A stretch of DNA of 64,000 nucleotides from Telopea speciosissima (Eukaryota; Streptophyta; Magnoliopsida; Proteales; Proteaceae). Of the stretch, positions 34,130 to 45,980 are shown piece after piece. A program made the translations under genes and the position numbers. The notes below the pieces were generated by a model. That model made no database searches. It saw only the letters and a list, made by a program, of their open reading frames with translations, and was not told where the DNA came from. Location of the stretch: positions 19,032,604 through 19,096,603 of the forward strand of contig NC_057921.1 of the NCBI RefSeq assembly GCF_018873765.1. The letters run 5' to 3'. Every line of letters begins with the position of its first letter. Position 1 is the first letter of the stretch.

Positions 34130-35428
34130 ATAAGACCCCCATTTCTTCTTTTCTTTCATTCTTTGTGCTCTCTTCTTTGCTACAGCTACATCCAATTTGG
34201 CTCTTGGCTTGGCTTGGCTGCTCTTCACCATGGTAATTGTAGCAGCATGTGACCTGGTGACTCTTTGAGAGTTGCTGATATCATCTCTGTCTTAACTCCC
34301 TAGTAGGTGCCTCAACCGGATCCTTCCACATGTTTTTGTGTGGTCTACCGTGAATCCTCCCCAGCTTTGGAGGTTGAACCACACCTATAGGGCCATCTTC
34401 TCTCAAATTAGATAGATCATCTCCCTATATGCATCCATATATCTTTCCACTTGTAGTATGAATCACTGTAGTCTTCAATATGATCTCTCTTGCTTGCAAT
34501 AGTTGATACTACATATTTACAAGGTAGTCCAATGATATCCCACAGTTTACAATACAAGTGTGATTTCTCAAATGTACCACAAACCTTTTTCCATTGAGCT
34601 CTATGACCTCAAATTCATTTTCACTTGCTCCATGACTAATGCAATCCCTTGATGCTTCTTGGATTTTGTTTAATTTCTTCCTCACCATTGGTGTAATTGT
34701 ACCCAAAAAGTTTTGGTCCTTCTAAAACTTATGATACATTCTATCCATTAGTTTCAACCTCAGGGTATCAATTAAGGTGAGAATGGGTTTGGTCCTAATG
34801 GTTGACACTCATTGGTTAAATGATTCCGCCATGTTGTTAGTAATATGGTCACTGTTCGCTCCAACATCAAAAGCATGTCTAGCTGACATAGTTTTGGGTT
34901 CTTTCTTCAACCATTGGTACGCTCCATTGTCTATGGATTTGATAACATTCATTTAACTTTCAAACTGACTGACATTACATACTGAAGAGGCTACCCAAAA
35001 ATGCTTTCTAAAAGCATCACTTGGATGTTTTTTCTTGAAATTTTGATAGAGTTGGCGACTGCAACACCTAATGTGGGAATTTGGGAAGGTTGAAACAATA
35101 ACATCTGATAGACCCTGCAAAACATAAACATACAACATGATATTGCTATCAGTCATATATTAGTACTACCTTCATAAGCAATGAACATAGTTTGATATGC
35201 CAGTAAATTACATACCTTTTGTTTGTCTGACATGAAAGTTAACAACCTATTAGCATTCTCCAGCTCTATAATCTCATGTAAAACATTCAGAAAAAATAAC
35301 CAACTTTCTTTGCACTGCACCTCTACTACAGCATATGCAACAGGAAACAACCCTTTGTTCCCATCCACTAATATTGCTGACAATATTACTTCACCATACA
35401 TGCCCTAGAGGTGGCGGCCATTAAGACC
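34130..35428 (-). pseudogene. MULE (MuDR-type) transposase, C-terminal part
   Basis: Minus strand: GLNGRHL then MYGEVILSAILVDGNKGLFP and VAYAVVEVQCKESWLFFL mark the catalytic core start. 'HIRCCSRQLYQNFKKKHP' is the conserved C/H region, and 'NNMAESFNQ' is also recognisable. A SWIM-like zinc finger remnant ('VVHLRNHTCIVNCGISLDY') and a basic 'GRIHGRPHKN' tail follow. The enzyme would cut and join DNA at Mutator TIRs in the nucleus. Several in-frame stops occur. The gene continues at 38368-38454 and 41932-42416 beyond two insertions. Confidence 0.8.
35420..35428. repeat. 9-bp duplication flanking the solo LTR, left
   Basis: ATTAAGACC, nearly repeated as ATAAAGACC at 38359-38367. Confidence 0.55.
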
Positions 35429-38358
35429 ATCACACCCGTGCCCAAAATTCTGGTCCAATTTGAACTTTGTAAGTAGTACCGGCAGTGGAGTAATGGGACA
35501 TGGTGCCGAAGCCATTTCAAGAAGTCTAAGGGGTGAATCTGCCCATGGCCTATTTGAATAAATTATACTTTATAGCACGTGTATTTAGGTCATAGAAAAT
35601 ACCTAGATAAAACCCCCTTGCATGTACGAAGACCTCAGAGAAAACCCATGTCATTTGGAGTTAAATTCAGTAAGTTTTGCTCTCTATGGTGCTTGTTTGG
35701 GCACCCTGGAATCGATGCAATACATCAACCGCAACATCAACCATAGAGCCTTAAATGGCCCATAATCGGGATTTTTGCTCATGGTTCATTCATGTTCAAA
35801 CTTGGGGTTCAACCCCAAGTGTTACTAGACCACTTCTAACCTAATTAACCTATCCTAATACTTGAGGCACCTAACCTAGGACCTATTTGGACCCAAATGT
35901 GTTTTAAGCACTTTTTAAGCCTTAAACTAAGACCCTACCAAACAAGCCCTTGAAACCTTAGTCAAATTAGGTGAAACCCCAGCCTCCTCCTCATTTCTCC
36001 CATCTCCAACACCTGAGAGAAGAGAGAGAACATGGAGAGCAAGAAAGAAAGAAGAAAGAAGAAAGAAGAAGGAGGAGGAAGATATCCCAACCCCATTTCA
36101 GCCATTCTTGAGCTCATTCACCACTCCAACTGACTGAGCACTCATCCCTCACCTTGGAGCTTGTGGAAGAAGAGGAGTTTGATCTATTTCTAGCTCCAAA
36201 GCATCCCCTCTTGCTGTCCTAGCTGATTCCTCATTGTAAGCTACCTCTCTTACATGAATTCCATTTAATTTCTTCTAAATTCTAGATGTTAGCTCTTCAA
36301 CTCAAGTCCAAACCATAGGGCTTCATGCTCTACTATGTTTAGACCTTCAATTGGGTGCTAATAACACCAATTGCTAATGACCATAACTCGGTCGATACAT
36401 AAAGAAACAATGCGATCCAAAATGAGTTGTAAACTAGACTTAAAGGGCTACATTTCCTATGAGGTAACCTTTGACCGAATCAGAGGGGAAGGCTCTCAAA
36501 AGTGGGTTTAAATCTAGTTGTTGTGCACTGACAGCTTTAGTAGAACTGAATTTACTCTAGTGACCTCGCCTACTTCAAGGATGTTTAAGTAGCAATTTTG
36601 AGAGATTTTAATGAGGATTGTCTACAATTATTTAAAATCTTATAAACATATTAAATTAGGCAAACACAACCATCCGGAGAGGTCATACGGTACACGCAAG
36701 AATCGAATTTTTGTTAGAATCATCGGTTCGAAGAACAAGGTAAGAGGATTAAACACTTGAACTTAATTTCAGAGTGTTTCTCTCATTGCTTGTGGATGCC
36801 ATTCATGCATATGTCATTCTTAACATGTTTAGATGCTATTTTTTACTATGAATGTCAGATGGATTTGATTTCTTATTGAATGCCAGAACAGGTGAGACAT
36901 GCTAAGATACCTACCATGTTGAATGCTAGTTACTTAGGAATTTACAGTTATACTTTAACTATTATCGTGAATGTAAATATTGGTTATGTGTTGAGACATG
37001 AATATGAGATGTGGTTTTATGATGGTTATGCAATGAGATGTGGATGTGAATGATGGATATGTGTTGGATATGCGATGTTATGAGATCAGTGTAAGAGATG
37101 GGATCCAAGTGCCGTGAGTGAGCACCGGACATGGGATCGCCGTGAGTTATTTAAATGGGTTTGTGACTGGTCGACCATGATTTCGGTATCACATTCGCCA
37201 TACTCTTGCATGTGTATGTGCAAGCTAGAGGAGACGAGAGGATAGCCGTGCCGACCGATAATTTGGCACTACGGACTCAACCTCTGGCCTATACATATGT
37301 ATGCACCTTCATTTATTTATTTAGATACATATGGTTAGGATCATGCCTCACCAGTGCTACACCCTTTACCAATAGAGGGTAAGGTGTTGGGTAACCGTTG
37401 GTGACCTCGAACAGACTGGGGTGCCATTCTTAAAAGACCAGTGTCTGGCGATTTCGATTTAGGTACTGGAATCGGGTGAGAGCTAGGGTTATATCAGGGG
37501 TTTGTGGACAACCCATGGAGGGATTCGGTACTGCAGGCTTCCAACCGTAACTCAGGTTTTCTATCACCAGATAGTCATCCGTTTATGACTTAGGATGCCA
37601 GGGATGCTACCTAGGGTGTTGCAGTAGCACTTTACCCCAAGGACTTAGGCATTTTGATTGTTAGGTGGAGAATAATAAAATGAACTCATTTATACATTTA
37701 TTGCATAACTGTAAATTGGATCTGATGTCCGAATTATCCTGGTGGTATAGGACGCTGTGGGATTCGTCTATCATTTTTGTTTTGCATCCTTGTGAGATGT
37801 GCATTCATGATTGTCTCTGTATGCCTACATGATCTAATTGCTCACTGGGCTTAGTGAAACTCATCTCTTGAGGGTTCCTTTTTTTTTTTAGATGTGGATG
37901 TAGGAGATGCTGTAGGGGAGGGCATGGATCATCCCTACCCATATGTTGATGGACTAGACATTCGGAGCATAGGCCTAAGTGTGCATGCGAGGCTTGTGCT
38001 TATGGAGTGGTGTAAAGCGCGCTTGAGGCCCTTTGGTTATTTGAACATTTTGTTTAACATTGGTTGTAATTATGTACTCTTTATTTTCTATATTGGATTT
38101 AAACTTATTTGTATTTAGTATAGTTTAACAAACTTTGTGATGTTGGAATAAGATTCAACTTTACTTATATGACATCATCTTATTAGCTCCCATAGTCTGA
38201 TATTTACGTTATGTTATTATGCTTTCGTTTACATTCTGATCAACAATATATGGTTGCGTCAGTGTTCCCAGCACTGCAAAGAGTATATCCTGGTATTGGT
38301 GTGGAATACAAGGGGTGTTCCAGTCACACTACCTGGTGTTGGGGAGCAGGGTGTGACA
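35429..38358 (+). mobile_element. Ty3/gypsy solo LTR inserted in the MULE transposase
   Basis: A 2.93-kb block starts ATCACACCCGTGCC and ends GGGTGTGACA, with inverted short ends (TGTCACACCC type). It interrupts the transposase reading between GLY and GRHL. No gypsy internal sequence is present, so it is a solo LTR left by recombination. A purine-rich leader (GAAGAAAGAAGAAAG near 36050) resembles that of the LTR at 5.1-15.1 kb. No gene is supported inside it. Confidence 0.7.
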
Positions 38359-38367
38359 ATAAAGACC
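38359..38367. repeat. 9-bp duplication flanking the solo LTR, right
   Basis: ATAAAGACC versus ATTAAGACC on the left, one mismatch. Confidence 0.55.
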
Positions 38368-38454
38368 TATAAATGGTCAACACCCCTTCAAGAAACCTCT
38401 TGCACATGCATGGAAACAAATAAAGGCTCACAAAAACACAAGATTTTGTGACAT
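38368..38454 (-). pseudogene. MULE transposase, middle fragment
   Basis: The minus strand encodes CFHACARGFLEGC and PFIGLY, the part just before the catalytic core, which continues at 35428. It lies between the solo LTR and the LINE target duplication. Confidence 0.7.
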
Positions 38455-38467
38455 CTCATGCTCTTGT
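38454..38467. repeat. 14-bp LINE target-site duplication, left
   Basis: TCTCATGCTCTTGT, exact copy at 41918-41931. Confidence 0.9.
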
Positions 38468-38651
38468 TTTTTTTTTTTTGGTAAAGGTCAGCAAAGTATG
38501 TATTGAGAATTATAAGGTAAATAATTAACAAGCCTGATTCCTAATCAGTAGAGAAAGAAGACAACCCAACACAAAAACAAATCATAGGTAAGAGACAGCT
38601 TGAGAGCTCTCAGCCACCTAGCTGAAAGTGTCCCTGACTCGTGGTAAAAAT

Positions 38652-39790
38652 TTAAGAAAATCTGAAGTATGGGCGGCCAAGTGCTTCCCACGAGAGTGCA
38701 TGAGCCAGAAATCTCGGGGTTGTGTTCCATGAGCTGGTTGTTTTCTTCGTTGCTGCATAATTTGCTAATTTATCTACAACCTTCGCTTCCCTAAAATAGT
38801 GTGTCAACCTCCATTGGATTAAGCTAAGGTAAGGAAGGCTTGACCACCATTTTTTAAGCAGACACCAAGGGATGTTGTTTGAAAGTATACAGCCCACCAT
38901 CGCAGCCAAGTCACTTTCGATCCAGATCTTGCCAATGTTCAGTTCTTGGGCTTGCTTAACTCCAACAAAGAATGCTTCCATTTCTGCCATATAGTTGGTA
39001 CCCACTCCCTGGTAGGCTGCAAAACATCTTATAGTTGCACCCCTGTGGTCGCGAAATATCCCTCCCGCTCCTGATGAGCCTGGATTTCCCCTTGATGATC
39101 CATCAATATTAAGTTTCCACCATCTTGTTGGCGGCTGCTTCCACTGAACTTCAGTGATCCTACTAACAGCAGGTCATTTGAGAGAGAGTTGTAGGTTCCT
39201 TGCCAAGACCATCTCATGAACCGACTTCACCTGTACCCCATATGTTCTACAACAGTCCATGAAATCCTTAAGCACCACCTAATAACCCACTTGGGACTTC
39301 TTCCTATGCTCTCAAATCTTCTCACATTTCATTCCAGCCACACTTGTTGACAAACAATAATCAACATTATCTCCCAAATCTTGGGAAGACAGACTACCTT
39401 GGCCTTCGTCCTCCACCATGAGAATAGTAGTTTGATGGACGGGAACCCCCCCAGCTTTCCTTGAAGTAGAAAAGACATTCCTTCCAGACTTGGGTTGTGA
39501 AGTTGCATTCCAAGAATAGGTGCTTAACTGATTCACAGTCTGCCAAGCATAACTCACATCTAGAAGCCAATGGCACTGATTTGCGCTTCACTTTATCATC
39601 TATTGGTATAGCCCTACGCACTAAGCGCTAGCCAAATAGGGAAGTGCGTGGAAGGAGCTGCTTATATCGTCCAGCCCTAACTTATAATGTTCTCCTTTTT
39701 CCTTATTGCGTCCCAAGCCGATTGAACTGTGAAGGTCCCAGATTTTGTATAAGCCCAGCAACGCTTGTCCTTCCTCTCTGAAATATTTAC
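38652..39790 (-). pseudogene. LINE zinc finger (zf-RVT) and RNase H
   Basis: Minus frame 39621-39394 has CELCLADCESVKHLFLEC, a CxxC...HxxxxC zinc finger (zf-RVT). Frame 39005-38652 has 'YMAEMEAFFVGVKQA', WIESDLAAMVG and 'LTHYFREAKVVDKLA', an RNase H domain with acidic residues. Stops and frameshifts separate them. Confidence 0.8.
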
Positions 39791-39809
39791 ATTCATTCCT
39801 TCAATCATT

Positions 39810-41780
39810 CTAAAAACATCCTATAGTGCGGGGTTCCCCACTTGCGAAAAAAACCCAGGTTCCAACGTCCCAAAAGTCGGACACCATGGCTGAGAGGTCT
39901 TGAGGGATGCGAGTAGGCCTGAGAATCTCTTCAATGCTTTGGTTCCCTATCCATCTATCATACCAGAACCTAACAATATTTCCATTTCCTATGACCCATT
40001 GCTCTGCATCTTTGACAAAAGCCCAAACCTTGCGCAGCCCTGGGAGAATCGTAGATGAAACACCATAGTTCTTGAGCTCGCCATCTGCTTTCACATACCT
40101 CCCTCGTAGGAAATTTGCAAAGACCGAATTCTCCATTTTAATCATCCATGAGGACTTTGCAATCAGGGCCATGTTTAGGTCCCTCAGGCGATGGATTCCT
40201 AGACCCCCTTCCTTTTTTGGTTTACAAACAGTGTCCCATCGAACCGTTATAGCTTTGGACCTATCCACTTCCCCTGACCAAATAAAGTTTCGAGTCCATC
40301 TCTCCATGTTTTCACTCACTCCTGCAGGCCTTAAGAAAACAGGAAAATTATGTAATGGGATACTTCCCATCCCTGAGCTCACCAACTCAACCCGCCCTGC
40401 CATTGATAGAAGCCTGCCTTTCCAAGCAGTGAGCCATCCCTTGAATTGATCGACTAGAGGCTGTATAATGTCTTTTTTCACCCTCCCTTTCATTAATTCA
40501 ACCCCCAGGTACCTCATAGGAAAACTGCACACAGGAATTTGTAGAACCAAAGTCAACCGCTATCTTCGGGCATTAGTAATATGCCCTAAGAAAATCTTGC
40601 TCTTAGCCAGATTGATTACCTGACCTAAATACTTTTTGTAGGCCTCTAGGAACTGCTTGACCCTCTTGACATTTCTTATTTCCGCCTTCATGAAAATAAA
40701 AAGGTCATCTGTGTACAGAATATGGGAGGGAGTTGTCACTCCACGAGGCCCTGGGAGAGCCTTGATCCAACCTCTATTGCGCAACTCGATTAGACCTCTA
40801 CACAATACCTCCTTAGATAATATGAATAAAAGAGGGGATAGTGGATCACCTTGGCGTAACCCCCGTTCCATTCCAAAGAACCCCACTGGACCTCCATTCA
40901 CCAATACAGAGATTCTTGTGGAAAGTAAAATTTGATGCACCCAGTTAATCCAAAGATTTGAGAAGCTAAAAGCGCCTAGAACATCAAATAGAAAGCTCCA
41001 TTCCAGGGTATTGAATGCTTTTTGGATATCCAATTTCATGCCCAAACCCCCTCCCCTGCACTTAACTGCCATCAAGTTAGTTAACTCAAATGCTACACCA
41101 ATGCTGTTGAAAATTACCTTACCTCTCTGGAAAGCGCCCTGCTCCGCAGATACCAGCTTGTGTAGAATAGTAGATAATCGAGTGGCCATAATTTTTGGGA
41201 TGAGCTTGAAGAAGAAATTCCCTAAACAGAGCGGTCGGAATTGACCTGCTTTGTTGGCATTTTGCACCTTAGGGATTAGGGTTCGGAAATTACTGTTCAG
41301 TCCCTTAGTGATAACCCCTTCTTGAAAGAAGTTTCGTATGCCACGGCAAGCATCTCTACCAATGATATCCCAGGAAACTCTGAAAAATGTGCCAGGGAAT
41401 CCATCAGGGCCCGGGGCGCTAGAAGGATCTAACCCATAAACTGCTGCCTTAATTTCCTCTTGGGAGGGGATTTTAGCCAGCATTTCATTGTCCGTGTCAG
41501 AGACCAGGGGGAATGACTACAATCAAATCTGCATCTCTAAATGCTGCCCCACTTTTAAAAAAACTCCCATAATGGTTCACAAAATATGCAACAATCGCAC
41601 TAGCCTCAGTCAATACCACTCCTTCTTCCCCTTTTATCTCCCTGATAGTGTTCTTTGCACGTCAAATTTTTATGGAAAGATGGAAATACTTCGTGCATCT
41701 GTCCCCGTATTTAATCCATTTATCCCTAGCCTTTTCCCTCCATAGTTTTTCTTGGAGCTCCACAGCCTAATTATGGTTCA
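39810..41780 (-). pseudogene. LINE reverse transcriptase
   Basis: The frame 41483-40560 covers RT motifs: SAPGPDGFPGTFFR, FRPLCLGNFFFKLIPK, 'DIQKAFNTLEWSFL', GLRQGDPLSPLLFI and the catalytic YTDDLFIF (YADD-type with Thr). The frame 40556-39810 continues with 'FPMRYLGVEL' and GRLLSMAGRVELV, the thumb and post-RT region. Upstream, 41780-41490 encodes the linker before RT with one stop. Target-primed reverse transcription would be its role, but several stops make it inactive. Confidence 0.85.
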
Positions 41781-41917
41781 ATTTCGCATCCAGCTCTCTG
41801 TCGAATAGAACATCCGAATAGCCATTAACTTCAACTTGGTGTTGAATATCTTGCAAATGATCTTTTGTATGGGTGATCTCCTGATCAATATGAGGGAAGA
41901 CCCCTTTCGCATCCAGC

Positions 41918-41931
41918 TCTCATGCTCTTGT
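41918..41931. repeat. 14-bp LINE target-site duplication, right
   Basis: TCTCATGCTCTTGT, identical to 38454-38467. Next to the 5' truncation point. Confidence 0.9.
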
Positions 41932-42416
41932 CTTTTCTCATACTCTATTATGAATATACTCCCAGGATTTTTCAGCAGAATCAACTCACCATATGCAGAT
42001 AATCGAGCGTGTGATCTTGCCTAGCTATCTTCATTTATTTCTTGAGCAATCCTACATGCCCTGTACACCTTCATGTAAGGAAGTTGAAAATGATTTTTTT
42101 CATGCAGAAATTCATTAATGGTACTGGCCTTCATTTTATGATCAGCCTTGATAAGAAGGGAATTTTTTTCCAACCTAGCCAACTCTAACATGAATGGTTG
42201 AATGTTTCCGATCACATGTGTGCTTACTTTCATAAGACTTTATCTTTTATGTCACATCATCAACGATCGGGGATGCATGAATTCTCCAAATACAACCATC
42301 TGCAGTACATTCAACAGTCAATCTAGGTCTCTCATTTTTTCTTGAATTGCATCTCAAAACCCTCTTGCACCATAAAATCCTGGAGGACAACCCTGAACAT
42401 GTTCACATCTTTCTTT
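41932..42416 (-). pseudogene. MULE transposase, N-terminal part
   Basis: On the minus strand the MuDR-type N-terminal domain is readable across frames: MFRVVLQDFMVQEGFE (about 42395-42345), CTADGCIWRIHAS-like sequence near 42290, then the frame 42233-42021 with 'KVYRACRIAQEINE', and NPGSIFIIEYEKRQEH up to the LINE junction. Multiple stops. The upstream side is cut by the copia LTR at 42417, with the locus continuing beyond 51651. Confidence 0.75.
42412..42416. repeat. 5-bp copia target-site duplication, left
   Basis: TCTTT, identical to 51652-51656. Confidence 0.85.
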
Positions 42417-44116
42417 TGTTGGACAAGTGTGTGTCCATCAAACCCGGTTCGGTCCGGTTCAACCCGCTTCACCTTTGTATTGAACATTTATACATTTTAG
42501 TTTAATATTGTCACATGCGATATGAACTTTTTGAGCATTATGTGTCCATAAGTTATACTTAAAATGGTAGTCGCGACTAGGGTTTGGGCTGGGCACCCTT
42601 ATCATATGGTCGTCGCATTGGGTATGCCTAGACATGTGATATCAGGGTACAAATATGAGTGCTCACATATTTGATGTGTGCATTGGCGAAGAATCTACTT
42701 TGTCGATTCCCTCATGTATTACTGCCAAATGTAGGAAGGGATAGACATGTGTCACCAATACCCTGTACCTGAGGGAACCCTGTCACTGCAAAGTGTGATC
42801 ACATTCTTTGGTTCATCAATGACTGAGACTCAAACGAGTCAAAGCCGGTGTTCTGGGAATGCGTGAACACTTTTGTGAGTGAAGGAGTTAACCAACATGG
42901 TCACCACTGCCCAATTGGGGAACACCAAGATAGAGACTGTCTGTGCATGGTCGAATCAGAATCTGGATCCAGTACCGTTTTGGAAATGATTTTGCAAAAT
43001 TTTTACATAAAATGATACATTATTTATAGTTATTTCAAATAAAGTGTTTTATCGAGTTTTGCGGGACCCGATCGGATGCACAGACGCTCTTATATGGACA
43101 CGTACTATGGATTGGGGTTTGGCAGTACATGTGTAAATGCCCTAGATTCCATAATGATGGTGTTGATTAGTGGGGGATTGTATATGATAAATTGTTATCA
43201 TATAGGGAGTTATTTGGAATTTGCTAATTTAATTGGCTCTTTATTTAATTAATGGATTTGGTGCTAATTATAATTATCCATTAATAATTAAATAAAGAAT
43301 CTAATTAATACTTTCCCTATTAGATTCTGTTTCTTCACCTGTGTAACACTTTGAGTTTAAACAGAATTGCCAGACTGAGAGAGAGAGAGTCAGACTCTCA
43401 CTAAGGCTCTATTAAATCTATCTAGGATTTAATTAAACCCTATTATTATAAATAGGGGACCATAAAACGCAGAAGAGGGAAGCTCTCCATGTTTTTGGAG
43501 CAGACACTCTCTCTCCTACATTTTTGGTTTCTCTCTCTCCCTCTTGTGATCTCTCTTCTTCTTCTTGCTTCTCTCACCTATGGTTGAGAGTTAGGGTTTG
43601 CAAAACCCTAGATCTGTGCTGAGGAGTTGGAGGGCATCTGGGATTGGTGTGTAGAACCTTGGTAGCAGCATTGGAGGTTCAGATCTGTTTGCTTGGAGCG
43701 CTCACTGGAGGAAGAACCACTGTCTATTGGAGGAGCAACACTTGAGGCTCACCAGGTTAGTAGTTCTTTATTAATTCCTTCAGTTTATTGATTATTAATA
43801 TTCATGGGATGCGAAAGAAACTCGAATCGATTTAATTCCGCTGCGCATTCGAGTATGGGATGGATCCCTCTTGCCATGTGATGGACTAGAGATGAATTTC
43901 TCCGTCCCCATTGTGTTATGGGACGCAATAGGGAAGGAGAAACCCAAATAGGGATGCACCAGAGTTCCCATGGGCGACCATGGGAAACCCTAAAATTTAA
44001 TGGGGCACCCATGAGACACCATGGGATAACCCAGGGCGTGCAAAACCTTAATTTTTCTGTATATTGGTTTCCTTAGGGAACCATAGTTTGTTCCCTGGAC
44101 CGTTGTTTGATCAACA
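42417..44116 (+). repeat. 5' LTR of plus-strand copia element
   Basis: 1.70-kb LTR starting TGTTGGACAAG and ending GATCAACA. It matches 49938-51651 throughout, apart from scattered substitutions and small indels, including a 12-bp extra piece (ATAATTAATCTT region) in the 3' copy. Confidence 0.95.
43447..43455 (+). promoter_or_regulatory. TATA box in copia 5' LTR
   Basis: TATAAATAG in the context CCCTATTATTATAAATAGGG. The same box is at 50972-50980 in the 3' LTR. It is the likely U3 promoter of the element. Confidence 0.6.
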
Positions 44117-44119
44117 GTG

Positions 44120-44131
44120 TGGTATCAGAGC
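44120..44131 (+). other. Primer binding site of plus-strand copia element
   Basis: TGGTATCAGAGC, a perfect match to the usual initiator tRNA-Met site, three bases after the LTR end. Confidence 0.85.
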
Positions 44132-44395
44132 CACCTTTCCCACCCATGAATATTGAATAATTAATGGTTAATATGATTATCATGAGTGGGATGCAAGTTA
44201 CACATGGGTGGTTAAAATTATGGTTGTTGTAACAACCTTCCCATGTGCACAGGGGTAGTTACAAGGTTGTTAGTGTAACAACCTACCCATGTGATGATGG
44301 ATTTGGTTTGCTTGTTATTTCCAATCATTGTAACATGTATCCATGCATTATGTAATTAAATTTTTACTTAAAATTTTTTTTTATCATGGTTACAC

Positions 44396-44645
44396 GGGGG
44401 GGGGGGGCGCTGCCATGCATATGCGCACACCCTCCCCCTTTTCCTGCCTATGTGCGCAAGCTAGGGCTGCAGCCTACAGGCTGCTGTCCGTGGGCAATAG
44501 CCTATGGGCAGCAGGCCTGCGGGCTCAGCCATGGGCTGCTGCCCGTGGGCCTTGGGCTTGTGGGCTGCGCAGGGAGTGCCTGCAGCCTGCGCAAGTGGGC
44601 TGCATGCACCCCCCGCAAGTGGGCTGCATGCACCCCCCTTGTTTT
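44396..44645. repeat. GC-rich low-complexity block in copia leader
   Basis: A G-run (about 12 G) is followed by many variants of 'GCAGCCTGCGGGC' and 'CCCGTGGGC', and a direct 24-bp repeat 'GCAAGTGGGCTGCATGCACC' at about 44590 and 44614. GC content far exceeds the surroundings. It opens frames on both strands that are compositional only. Confidence 0.6.
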
Positions 44646-45980
44646 CCCTCCAGTTTAACAATAAAAAAAAATATAAAAAAAAACAGATTTTTCAAAACAG
44701 AATTTTATTATTTTGTTTTGTTTTTTGAGGATGATGATGGGTGAAGAGATTCCTTCTTTACCCACTTGCAATTAAATGCGATTTTAATTTTATGGCCTTG
44801 GATACATGTTATCACATGCGATGTGGTGGTTCAATAATTGAAGGAATCCATGTTTTAATTTTTGGTTTACTTGCTTTAATGCCTATGCATGAAATTATAT
44901 TATGATGTGATTATGAGAATGGCATTCTAATAAATAGATGGATTATTTATGTATGTGATACATAGGGTTATGGGTGGATGTGATGCTTCTCTCTTTTTCT
45001 CTCTCTCCCCCTATCTTTTTTATAAACAAATGTACTCCACCCCATGGGCAACCCAAATGGTGGGTTGGTTTCTCCATGCAGGGTTTCTTTATTATTATGG
45101 AAAGGAAAGTGTATAGAATTTTTCCTAGGTTTCCATTGTAATTTTAGAGGAGTTAGGACTCCCAGGGCATGTTGATGGTGAACCACATGTGGCGCTCAAA
45201 GCTTATGGAGATGCAAGTCACCTACTTTGACAACATTATCGGGCGGAGGAGATGATCGAGGCGTGGCATCCATGGCATGATAAATGCACCCAAAGTTATT
45301 AGTTTTATTTTTATTGGGAGGGTTCTTTAATTGCTTCTGATAAAAATGCCGCCATCCCATAATCACTTTTAATTAATGTTGATCAATTATGTTATTTTAT
45401 TCCATCCATGATATGTATGTGAGAGTTGCTTAATCCCTCTTTAATCATAATACATGTATGATATGGACTAGTCTTAATCGGTAGACATGTCCATGGCCTC
45501 CTATTAAAGATAAATATAGAGATTGTGTGATATGCCCCGCATACGCCGACAAGACATTGCCATGACCACTGTCACATTTATCTATATTTACCTCTATTGA
45601 GATACGTTAGGGTATGGATAGTGAGAGGGCACTGCGATAGTAGGCCATCTTTCATGATTTCATGATTCTAACTAATGCGATAGGTAAGTACATGACTTAG
45701 GTGTGTGTCAACCGACAGGATCTGGACATGGTACCCAGGTGGCCAAAAATATTGGAAGCCCATGAAGCGGACAGCTTAGTCCACACTACCACGGTGTGTA
45801 TAATAACTCCCGACAGGATAAGTTATGCATGCAAGGGTTGTAGGTATCCAATCCATCTTTTGGGTTATGAGGGAAACCCAATTCATGAAAGACCATTGAT
45901 CTGTGTGCTTAATTTATTATTTTCAATGGTCATTAATTAGCATGTGGTTATTTACTTGTGCATATGTAGATTAATATACA
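44646..45980 (+). other. Copia leader, non-coding
   Basis: Between the primer site and gag. No coding frame or other gene recognised. Such long untranslated leaders occur in some plant copia lineages. Confidence 0.5.

Larger units (their letters stand above)
38468..41917 (-). mobile_element. 5'-truncated LINE (L1-type) insertion
   Basis: 3.45-kb insertion bounded by a perfect 14-bp direct repeat. The poly-A tail is at the low end (T run near 38467-38480 on the plus strand). Minus-strand order: ORF2 linker (RDKWIKYGDRCTKYFH), reverse transcriptase, zinc finger, RNase H. The N-terminal endonuclease and ORF1 are absent, as expected from incomplete reverse transcription. It splits the MULE transposase gene. 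Confidence 0.9.

Noticed and set aside
40072-40449. 125-aa plus-strand frame
   Set aside because: Antisense shadow of the LINE reverse transcriptase.
44343-44744. Open frames of 90-133 aa on both strands
   Set aside because: They come from GC-rich low-complexity repeats in a copia leader. No family resemblance.
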